Position numbers and translations under genes: made by a program. A stretch of DNA of 54,107 nucleotides from JBCCGR01 sp039029195 (GTDB lineage Bacteria; Pseudomonadota; Alphaproteobacteria; Rhizobiales; Rhizobiaceae), in NCBI GenBank assembly GCA_039029195.1, contig JBCCGR010000028.1:1-54107 (forward strand), written 5' to 3'. The first letter of the stretch is position 1. Each line of letters begins with the position of its first letter. The notes below the pieces were generated by a model. That model worked only from the letters and a program-made list of their open reading frames with translations, was not told the DNA's origin and searched no databases. Of this stretch, positions 18,780 through 26,142 are shown piece by piece.

Positions 18780-19732
18780 TCTCCATCGACCTCATCCAGT
18801 CTACCGCTGAAATCCTGATGGACAAGGCGGCCATTGAAATCCCACAGGATTATCTCGATGGCCTCAAGGCGGCGGCGAAGACCGAGGATGGCGATCTTTC
18901 CTCCTTCGTGCTTCAGGCCATGCTTGAAAACTATGAAGCTGCCAAGGAAGACCGCCGCGCCATGTGTGGCGATACCGGATGCCCACGCTGGTATGTGAAA
19001 ATGGGCAACGAGGCGACCATTGAGGGCGGCCCGGTTGCCCTTGAGACTGCGCTCCGCCGCGCAACGGCCAATGCCACCAATGGTGTCCCGTTGCGACCCA
19101 ACCGAGTCCATCCGCTGTGGCGTACTGACCACGACAACAATGTGGGGATCGGCGCGCCGGAAATCGAATATGGTTTTGAACCGAATGGCAACTGGATTGA
19201 TTTGATCACAGTCCACAAGGGCGGTCTGTTTGGAACCGATTATCGCATGCTCTTCCCTTCCGATGGCATTCAGGGGATCAAGCGCTTCTATCTCGACAGT
19301 CTGGTTGCGTTCGGCAAACGCGGCCTTGCCTGCCAACCCGCCATCATCGGCATCGGTCTCGGTGGTTCGAAGGACATGTCCATGGTGCTGGGCAAGCGCG
19401 CCGCCTGCCTGCGTACAGTGGGAAATCGCAACAGCGATCCGCGCATCGCCGAAACGGAAGACGAGTTCAAGGAACTTGGAAACTCCATCGGCATGGGTGC
19501 GATGGGTTTCGTTGGCAAGAACATGGTCATCGATTGCAACATTGAAGTCGGCTATTGCCACACTGGCGGCATGCCCATGTCGGTCCACGCATTCTGCCTC
19601 TCCTCCCGGCGCGCCGTTGCGCGGCTATTTCCTGACGGGCGTGTGGAACACCGCACCGATCCGGACTGGTTCACCCCCTATCAGCGCCGCGAGACGGTGG
19701 AATGGGACGAAATGTTGGAGGCGGCCGAGTGA
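18776..19732 (+). CDS. Class I fumarate hydratase / L-tartrate dehydratase alpha subunit
   Basis: 318 aa, the 4Fe-4S catalytic half of a two-subunit class I hydro-lyase (Fum-I/TtdA type). Seen: MCGDTGCPRWYV near residue 62 (first cluster Cys), ACQPAIIGIGLGGSKD near 180 (second), and EVGYCHTGGMPMSV near 254 (third). The GTG start overlaps the Uma2-like TGA; an ATG 14 codons in is an alternative. The reaction is probably fumarate/malate interconversion, fitting the adjacent succinate/fumarate oxidoreductase, although tartrate or a methylated analogue is possible. Confidence 0.85.
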   Translation: MISIDLIQSTAEILMDKAAIEIPQDYLDGLKAAAKTEDGDLSSFVLQAMLENYEAAKEDRRAMCGDTGCPRWYVKMGNEATIEGGPVALETALRRATANATNGVPLRPNRVHPLWRTDHDNNVGIGAPEIEYGFEPNGNWIDLITVHKGGLFGTDYRMLFPSDGIQGIKRFYLDSLVAFGKRGLACQPAIIGIGLGGSKDMSMVLGKRAACLRTVGNRNSDPRIAETEDEFKELGNSIGMGAMGFVGKNMVIDCNIEVGYCHTGGMPMSVHAFCLSSRRAVARLFPDGRVEHRTDPDWFTPYQRRETVEWDEMLEAAE

Positions 19733-20397
19733 AGCCGCGACAAATCACCCTTTCCACCACGCCGAAGCCCGACGACCTCAAATCCCTGCGCTTGGGTGAC
19801 ATCGTCTATCTGGACGGTCTCATGTATACGGCGCGTGAGGGCGTTTACATGCGCGCGCTTGAAGACCGGGCGAACATTCCAATGGAACTGCCGCAGCAAA
19901 GTGCGGCCAACTTCCACTGCTCTCCCGCCGCTGCGATCCGCCCGGATGGATCATTCGATATGGGTGCGGTAACGGCGACAGCCTCCTTTCGATTTGCGAA
20001 ATGGCTGCCGGAATGGATGGCAAAGTCCGGTGCGAAGCTCATCGTCGGTAAAGGCGGCATGAGTTCGAAGGACTATAAAAGTTATTTCGTCCCCAATGGC
20101 GCGATCTATTTGTCCACCGTCGGCTATGGGACGGGAGCATTGCTGGGACGCGGCGTGGAAAATGTGGAAGCCGTCCACTGGCACGATGAACTCGGACTTG
20201 CTCAAGCCATGTGGGTCATCAAGTGCAGTAACATGGGCCCGTTCATTGTTGCCTCCGACATGCAAGGCAACTGCCTCTTTGAACGCGAGAACGAAAAAAT
20301 CACTGCCAATCTGGATCGGGTTTACGAAGGCACGAAACCAGCGGTTCTGAAACGTTTTGGCGAAACCGATGATCGCTCCGACGAGGTGATTGGTTGA
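19729..20397 (+). CDS. Class I fumarate hydratase / L-tartrate dehydratase beta subunit
   Basis: 222 aa swivelling-domain subunit (TtdB / fumarase C-terminal type). The GTG start overlaps the alpha-subunit stop (GTGA) and has GGAGG at 19717-19721, seven bases upstream; the longer frame is rejected. Family signatures: LRLGDIVYLDGLMYTARE, IRPDGSFDMGAVTATASFR and KLIVGKGGMSSKDYKS. It ends the operon, convergent with an oxidoreductase gene 86 bp away. Confidence 0.85.
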   Translation: MKPRQITLSTTPKPDDLKSLRLGDIVYLDGLMYTAREGVYMRALEDRANIPMELPQQSAANFHCSPAAAIRPDGSFDMGAVTATASFRFAKWLPEWMAKSGAKLIVGKGGMSSKDYKSYFVPNGAIYLSTVGYGTGALLGRGVENVEAVHWHDELGLAQAMWVIKCSNMGPFIVASDMQGNCLFERENEKITANLDRVYEGTKPAVLKRFGETDDRSDEVIG

Positions 20398-20483
20398 AGC
20401 TGTTCCCTTTTTTATGAAATCATCAAAAGGATCAGGAACCGCGACATACAAATCGGACGAATTTCGTCAAAAATAGAAACAGC

Positions 20484-21536
20484 CTAAGGCTTCCAGCTTA
20501 TGTAGGTTGCCGCGTCCGAAGGCAGTGGCAGATCAATCACACGGCGTTCCCGGGCGGATAGATAGATCGCAGCAACCAGTTCAATGGATCGTCGCCCATC
20601 GGCAATCCTCACCGCATTGCTTGCCTGCCCATCAATCGCTTTGGCGACCGCTTCAAAATATCCCGCAAACCCCGCCTGGGCACGAGACGCTTTTGCCAAC
20701 GCTTTATCAACTTCAGCCTGCTTTGCAGGATCGCGCGCGGTGAAAGTCCAGCGATCTTTCAAGGGCGCGTAGGGTTCCAAACCGCTCTCTGCGGTCACAT
20801 CATCAAAGACAATGCGAAACCTGCTCGTGTCGCCTGCCGCACCCAGCGTGATGGAGCTTGTGACCAATGCACCGCTTTCCAATTCAAATCGGATTGCTGC
20901 ACAGTCCTCCGTCTCAATCGGATTGATCCGGGTGGCGGTTGAGGCAGATACGGATGCAATCGGCCCCATCAACTCACTGATGAGATCGTGATTGTGAATT
21001 GCGTGGCCCAGAACGGCACCGCCATTTTCCCCGGCCCATGTGCCCCGCCAGGGTGCTGCATAATAGTCCGCACCGCGCGACCAGTGCGTTTCGATGCTCG
21101 CCACATGCGGATCTTGCGTAAATTCGGCAGCCCAAAGCGCCTGAAACTGTGCCATTGCCGGACCGAATCGATATTGGAACACCGGAAACAACATCCCGGA
21201 ACTTCCCTGCTCCGCCTGCTCAAGCGCGTCCACGTCGACGAGCGATGTGGCGAGCGGCTTTTCGCACACAACATGTTTTCCCTCTGCAAGGCATTTCAAA
21301 GCCACGGAGGTGTGAAGATGCGGAGGAAGGCAGATGTCGATCAGGTCGATTTCAGGATCGTTGATGAACTCGGCCGCATCTGTTGCCACGCGTATTTCGC
21401 GGGCACCCACGACCTCCTCCGCACGCTCAAGATCAAGGTCACATAGGCCCACAACTTCAAACAGATGTGGCAGCGCCTCATAGCCCGCCAGATGCTCGCG
21501 TCCGATACCGGCACCAAGGATCGCGACACTGATCAT
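20484..21536 (-). CDS. Gfo/Idh/MocA-family oxidoreductase
   Basis: 350 aa NAD(P)-dependent sugar or inositol-type dehydrogenase. Seen: N-terminal Rossmann VAILGAGIGREHLAGYEALP, CDLDLERAEEV, and the family hallmark CEKPLATS near residue 93, followed by a C-terminal alpha/beta domain with GGAVLGHAIHNHDLI (the conserved H/D region near 175). AAGGAG lies nine bases before the ATG. No sugar gene is adjacent on its strand; it lies between the fumarase operon (convergent) and tRNA-Arg. Substrate unknown. Confidence 0.88.
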   Translation of the reverse strand: MISVAILGAGIGREHLAGYEALPHLFEVVGLCDLDLERAEEVVGAREIRVATDAAEFINDPEIDLIDICLPPHLHTSVALKCLAEGKHVVCEKPLATSLVDVDALEQAEQGSSGMLFPVFQYRFGPAMAQFQALWAAEFTQDPHVASIETHWSRGADYYAAPWRGTWAGENGGAVLGHAIHNHDLISELMGPIASVSASTATRINPIETEDCAAIRFELESGALVTSSITLGAAGDTSRFRIVFDDVTAESGLEPYAPLKDRWTFTARDPAKQAEVDKALAKASRAQAGFAGYFEAVAKAIDGQASNAVRIADGRRSIELVAAIYLSARERRVIDLPLPSDAATYISWKP

Positions 21537-21583
21537 GAAACAGGCTCCTTCAACGCTGTGTTGGTATGAGGTCCACTAAGTCG

Positions 21584-21660
21584 TGGCGATCCCGGCAGGA
21601 CTCGAACCTGCTACCTCAAGATTAGGAATCTTGCGCTCTATCCTGATGAGCTACGGGACC
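21584..21660 (-). tRNA. tRNA-Arg (anticodon CCU)
   Basis: Complete cloverleaf on the minus strand: acceptor GGTCCCG/CGGGATC with one G-T pair, D stem GCTC/GAGC, anticodon stem CAAGA/TCTTG with loop TTCCTAA (CCT, decoding AGG), T arm GCAGG-TTCGAGT-CCTGC, discriminator G and encoded CCA. 77 bases including CCA. Confidence 0.95.
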
Positions 21661-21908
21661 ACTAACTCGCTGCCACGCCAGTGTTTGCCGCCGACGCGGT
21701 TCACGCATATTTGCCCTTCTGGTATCACAGCTGTTTGGAGGATTCATCTCCAAAATCCGGGGCTGGGGTTCGGTGCTGCCTTGGGCATTCCTCTGGATTC
21801 CGGTGTGGCCTCTGATGGCAGCGGCCATTCGGCGCTTCGCCTGCCATGCCGCGACAGGAAACCCATGCCGACCTGCGCGTTTACCGAACTCATCAATACC
21901 AGATTTCG

Positions 21909-22886
21909 CTATTCGGTTTCAGATTGGTCTTTTCTGAACAGTTTGGACAAACTGCCTTCAGAACGCCCAATCAAAACAGCGACGACAAGAAATCCCAAGA
22001 CCAAAGGCAAAACCGTGCGGATCAGTCTGTGAAGCACGACTGTGACAGCAGCTATGTCAGGTGTCGCTCCGGCCTGTTCAAACAGCAATATCAACGCGGT
22101 GTCACGAACACCCAAACCAAGCGGGATCATTGAGGCCGCTCCGGCCAAATAGGACACAACAATTGAGTGCCCAATTGCAACGGGGTCGATGTCCGATCCG
22201 AGGGAATGCAGTACGTACCAGATCGACCACACATCAACGACATAGGTCAGTGCGAGCCAGACAACCGCAAAAAACAACCATGAAAACTGCACGCCGACAA
22301 ATGACGATCTGGTGTCGACAATGAAATTGCGGATTGGACCAAGTTTGCGCAACAATCGACCTGCAAAAGGTATGCGCTCAAATAGGTCCAGACCAAAATA
22401 CATGACCAGAACAGCGAAGAGGACACCGCTTAACGCAAGTGCCGAAAGTATGTAGGTGTTCTGCCCGGCCAACGGACCCGGAATTGCAACGATCAACCCC
22501 ATCAGCAACAGCCACAGAATGCTCTCCATAACCGTGGCGGCTGTTCCAACTGATATCGGAATCTTCGCAAGCAACCTGTAAAAGGCCAAGCGCGCCGGAA
22601 CGCCAAGCTTGGGATCACCGGCGAGACCAACCGTGCTCGCTGCAAGCATTGCACCAAGCACTGGCCAAACATTGGCAGTATGCCCCAACCCTCGCAACAA
22701 CGCTGCCGCTCCAAGCGCATGCAGTACAATCATCACAAATGTGGAAACCGTCAGAACAAACAGTTGGGCAGAGGTTATTCGGCCAAACTCCTGCCAGCTA
22801 ACGTCGCGCAGAAAATAGTAACAGGCAAATCCGAACAGCAGCAGCGCCAGGCACCACATCAGAGCCTTTCGCATTGAAGGGTTCAC
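21909..22886 (-). CDS. Flippase-like / lysylphosphatidylglycerol synthase TM-region family protein (UPF0104)
   Basis: 325 aa integral membrane protein with about eight helices. The pattern KALMWCLALLLFGFACYYFL, then LRGLGHTANVWPVLGAMLAAS and VGLAGDPKLGVPARLAFYRL, is that of the LPG-synthase transmembrane family, whose members without a catalytic domain occur in glycan clusters as putative lipid-carrier flippases or aminoacyl-lipid movers. Its ATG overlaps the stop of the toroid protein gene (4 bp), making it the last gene of a four-gene minus-strand operon. Role in glycan or lipid export is inferred. Confidence 0.78.
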   Translation of the reverse strand: MNPSMRKALMWCLALLLFGFACYYFLRDVSWQEFGRITSAQLFVLTVSTFVMIVLHALGAAALLRGLGHTANVWPVLGAMLAASTVGLAGDPKLGVPARLAFYRLLAKIPISVGTAATVMESILWLLLMGLIVAIPGPLAGQNTYILSALALSGVLFAVLVMYFGLDLFERIPFAGRLLRKLGPIRNFIVDTRSSFVGVQFSWLFFAVVWLALTYVVDVWSIWYVLHSLGSDIDPVAIGHSIVVSYLAGAASMIPLGLGVRDTALILLFEQAGATPDIAAVTVVLHRLIRTVLPLVLGFLVVAVLIGRSEGSLSKLFRKDQSETE

Positions 22887-24061
22887 ACCTTTGCCCTGAA
22901 TTTGGAAAGCGCCTTGTACATAGGCGCTTGCGTCCAGCGGATGAACACCGAGTCGTTCGATCGACCATCCTCAAAGACTTTATAGCGAAATCTGCCGTCA
23001 CCCATATAAAATTTGTCGAGGGCAAAGTTGGCGAACTCGCCCGCAAACTCCATCTTGTTTACCGAGACGGCGGTCAGAATAGACTGCGAAACATCGCTTG
23101 AGTCGATCGGCCAGGTTTGTTCCGGGCTCCATCGAGGCTTTCCGTCATCAATCAAATTTTCTTCGAGATACCGCCACCCACGCTCAATCGAAGATGCAAT
23201 CTCCTCATTCTTGAGAAGGTTATTTCCTTCTGCCAATCCTTCAAGGACATAACCTGTATGGCGGTTATCAATAATGTCATCCAATGCATGTTCACCGTGC
23301 GGCGGGGCGTAATACCAGGAACCATCATCATTTTGGTAACGAACGATTGTCAGCAGTGCGTCTTGAGCGAAATTCATTAGATCGTCACGACCGAGGAACT
23401 CTCCCACGCGTGCGAACACACCGGCTGCAAAAGCACTTGCATTGAGTATCGGCCGTGTATCACCGGGCCCGTACAAAATACATGGTCCTTGGTCGGTTTC
23501 GAGAATCCCACAATCGTCGAATACAAACCTGATCGCAGATTCAACTTCCGGCAGAACATCCTTCTCGTCGAGCAGATGCCAGGCATCAAGAATTCCCGAT
23601 AATACTGTGGAGGTGGTAATCGTGGTCGGCCAATGGGGTGGTGTGGCTTTGGTTCCACCCCATGCGAAGGGTAGGCCCCACGCCGTGTTTTGCGAAAGCG
23701 GGCTGCGACTTGAAAGGAGATTTTGGAACAACCCGCGGGCCCTTTTCCGGGCGAGATCGTCCGGACTCCGGTACCCTTCGCCGGATAGCGCATCTCCCAG
23801 CGCCTGCGGTATCATGATGGGCTTAGCCGCGGTAAAGAATCTCTTGGGAATGAGAGAGTGGTAAGGCTTCAAAACCGTACGCGCAAATCCAACAAGTGGT
23901 CCAATCAAAGGCTTACTGGCGACACCCGTTATGACGCTGTCGATTTGGTAGGGATCATTGCCCCGGTATTCTGCCTCTTCGAGCCAGGCACCGGTTTGTG
24001 AAAGCACCTCGTCAAGCTCCTGCGCTTTAGTGCGATCATATTCAAAACTTGAATTTGGCAT
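22883..24061 (-). CDS. Alpha/alpha-toroid protein (prenyltransferase/squalene-cyclase or C5-epimerase-like fold)
   Basis: 392 aa, apparently cytoplasmic (no signal). Repeated helical pairs carry aromatic-glycine turns such as YQNDDGSWYYAPP, NRHTGYVLEGLAEG and KPRWSPEQTWPIDSSDVSQSILTAV, as in terpenoid-cyclase-like and glycosidase/lyase (alpha/alpha)n barrels. The DG-W/Y turn resembles squalene-cyclase QW repeats, but no DxDD catalytic motif was found. Proteins of this kind occur in polysaccharide loci next to NodB-type deacetylases. Role unknown; a glycan-processing enzyme is the most likely guess. Confidence 0.55.
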   Translation of the reverse strand: MPNSSFEYDRTKAQELDEVLSQTGAWLEEAEYRGNDPYQIDSVITGVASKPLIGPLVGFARTVLKPYHSLIPKRFFTAAKPIMIPQALGDALSGEGYRSPDDLARKRARGLFQNLLSSRSPLSQNTAWGLPFAWGGTKATPPHWPTTITTSTVLSGILDAWHLLDEKDVLPEVESAIRFVFDDCGILETDQGPCILYGPGDTRPILNASAFAAGVFARVGEFLGRDDLMNFAQDALLTIVRYQNDDGSWYYAPPHGEHALDDIIDNRHTGYVLEGLAEGNNLLKNEEIASSIERGWRYLEENLIDDGKPRWSPEQTWPIDSSDVSQSILTAVSVNKMEFAGEFANFALDKFYMGDGRFRYKVFEDGRSNDSVFIRWTQAPMYKALSKFRAKV

Positions 24062-24112
24062 GTGTAGATATCCAGGAGGAGATTTTTCGGTGTGGTGCGC
24101 CGAACCGTTGAT

Positions 24113-25111
24113 TTAACGCAATCCAAGTGCACCGCGAACGTGCCGAGGCCGAACTTTTTTCAACAACCACCATGTGAGTTCAAGATTGCGGAACACCAGA
24201 TCGGATTTGACCACCGGCGGGTCGCGCAGTTGATCGGACTCTGTAACATCAAACTCATCAACGACGCTCTCGATGGAGGTCAATCGTGCGTTGTGCGCAT
24301 CCGCAGCGTGTGACAACACGTCTTTCAATACTGAGACCGCTTTCGGATTTGGTCGAAATCCGTTTTCAATATCGATAAGCGAATAGGAGTGAAGAAACAA
24401 AATCACCGGACCGGAGCCACTTTCGACAACAGCATCAATTTGGCGTTTCAGTTCTCCGGCGCTCGACCAATCCGGATCGAGTTTTTTGATCATCGAAAAC
24501 AGTTTCAGCGGTCCGGCCTTCATTTCGCAACGCGTTACAGTTACCGGGAACTGGGTGACACCCCCAAATTGGACGGGATCGTTGACGGCAAGCGGAGGAT
24601 CGTTCAGTCCGCAGTGCGGGTAACCAAAAAACGCGCTTGAATCGATGGGAACCCCGTTTCGCTCCAATGCAACGAGCGTGTCGTAGTTCGCACCATATCC
24701 ACCTGCACGATGGCTGGTTGGTCGTTTGCCAATCCAGCGCTCCAGCAACTCTACACCCTTCTCTATGAACTCAGTCTGTTCGTCGAGCGTGTGGGCTTTC
24801 ATGGTCTGTGCCATGCCATACCCACGTTTCCCCTCGGGGAACAATGGATGGGTATGAAGGCCAACTTCGTGACCTCGTTCGTCGATCTCTTTCACGCAGC
24901 TGGAGATAGTCTCTTCTGAGACCGTTCGGCGATTGTACACATCAACGAAAAAGGTGCCTCGTCCTCCGAGATCCTCAAGCACATCCATGATGAGCGGCGT
25001 CGCCCATTTCTCAGTGCCGATGATCCCGTGATAGGTGTCAAATGGAGGGCGCGGCTCAAAAAAATCCTCCACGTCCACCGTGAGAATGACCGCCGGACGG
25101 GTGCTTGTCAT
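24113..25111 (-). CDS. Polysaccharide deacetylase (NodB-fold)
   Basis: 332 aa metal-dependent carbohydrate esterase family 4-like protein that removes N-acetyl groups from amino sugars. Seen: catalytic/metal Asp in LTVDVEDFFEP (residues about 10-20), metal histidines in EVGLHTHPLF near 95, the arginine motif HRAGGYGANYDT near 148, and the C-terminal LFLHSYSLID near 255. Start: the ATG at 25111 forms a 4-bp ATGA overlap with the methyltransferase stop; a 45-residue upstream extension is rejected. Cytoplasmic by lack of a signal, so it may act on a lipid-linked or nucleotide-linked intermediate. Confidence 0.85.
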   Translation of the reverse strand: MTSTRPAVILTVDVEDFFEPRPPFDTYHGIIGTEKWATPLIMDVLEDLGGRGTFFVDVYNRRTVSEETISSCVKEIDERGHEVGLHTHPLFPEGKRGYGMAQTMKAHTLDEQTEFIEKGVELLERWIGKRPTSHRAGGYGANYDTLVALERNGVPIDSSAFFGYPHCGLNDPPLAVNDPVQFGGVTQFPVTVTRCEMKAGPLKLFSMIKKLDPDWSSAGELKRQIDAVVESGSGPVILFLHSYSLIDIENGFRPNPKAVSVLKDVLSHAADAHNARLTSIESVVDEFDVTESDQLRDPPVVKSDLVFRNLELTWWLLKKVRPRHVRGALGLR

Positions 25112-25914
25112 TGGGGTTTGTTCGCGGTGGCTACAACGAGATGAAAGCGGGCATATTTCCCAAATGTAGAGTGCTTCTCCAAATAGCGATCCAATCCGGA
25201 TGTGGCGGAAAGCAATCCTTTCGTAAAAGGATATATCCTGGGCCATGTGTTGAACGGTATCTCCGGAATGAAATCCGGTATGATACGCATTCCGCTCAAC
25301 TCATTGATTGTGAAATTTTCACCGACCATACGCTGCAGTTCATCGTGCGAAAACAAGACGCGATGATAACCACTTGATTGACCTGAGACGGTCTTGATCA
25401 ACTGCCAGATATAGTAGGGCGCATAATACAGATATCGGGGGAACCGACCGGCTTCCTTTGCGTTGATGATGGTGGCGACGAACACACCATTTGGTTTCAA
25501 CACCCGATGAATTTCCTTTAGCGCCCCTTCAAGCGATGGAAAATTGTTTGGAGCGGTGCATGAAACAATCAGGTCAAAACTGTTGTCCTGAAATTCGAGG
25601 CCCATGGCATCGCCAACACTGTAGCTGGCCGGCAAATCTCCGTTAAGCCGTTTTGCGTGAACAATCATCTCGGGGCTGAAATCGGCGCCATGCACTTGAA
25701 AGTCACCAGCCTGTCGCTGCTTCAATTCGGCCATCCACCGGGTCAGTCGGCCTTCTCCGCACCCCAGATCAAGTATGTCATGAGCGGAGTCCACATATGG
25801 CCTCAGCGCGTTCCGTTCCGCCTCATCAGTATAAAGCTGCACAGGCCGAGCGCGTAGCTGTTCATAGCGTCGCGCTTGTTCATCATAGAACTGCAACGTG
25901 GCGTTTTCTGCCAT
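25108..25914 (-). CDS. Class I SAM-dependent methyltransferase
   Basis: 268 aa. Seen: motif I DILDLGCGEGRLTRWM near residue 43, acidic motif VHGADFSPEMI, NSFDLIVSCTAP (motif IV), and EIHRVLKPNGVFVATI (post-motif). Methyltransf_11/25 fold, probably acting on a sugar or lipid-linked glycan given its neighbours. It leads the four-gene minus-strand operon and is divergent from the large membrane protein gene, 228 bp away. Substrate not predictable. Confidence 0.87.
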   Translation of the reverse strand: MAENATLQFYDEQARRYEQLRARPVQLYTDEAERNALRPYVDSAHDILDLGCGEGRLTRWMAELKQRQAGDFQVHGADFSPEMIVHAKRLNGDLPASYSVGDAMGLEFQDNSFDLIVSCTAPNNFPSLEGALKEIHRVLKPNGVFVATIINAKEAGRFPRYLYYAPYYIWQLIKTVSGQSSGYHRVLFSHDELQRMVGENFTINELSGMRIIPDFIPEIPFNTWPRIYPFTKGLLSATSGLDRYLEKHSTFGKYARFHLVVATANKPQ

Positions 25915-26142
25915 GGAAAACTCTCAGTGCGCCTTCATTTTTCGGATTCCGGCTCAAATTGCGCATAATCAACACGATTGCAACGACTTTGTCCGCCCGT
26001 GAACGTCTGTCCTACACGGGCTCTCAACTCGACCCACAGTATTGTGTTTTCAAGTTTCAGCGCGCGGCCTTTTCGCTAGACACATAGGGGCGTTGTAGCT
26101 AGACGTTCGCCAAACCCGCCTCAACTGGATTTGGTTTTCGAA

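Noticed and set aside
21583..22032. Open frame beginning MAIPAGLEPATSRL
   Set aside because: It is a translation through the antisense of tRNA-Arg(CCU); this IPAGLEPATS string is a well-known false protein from tRNA loci.
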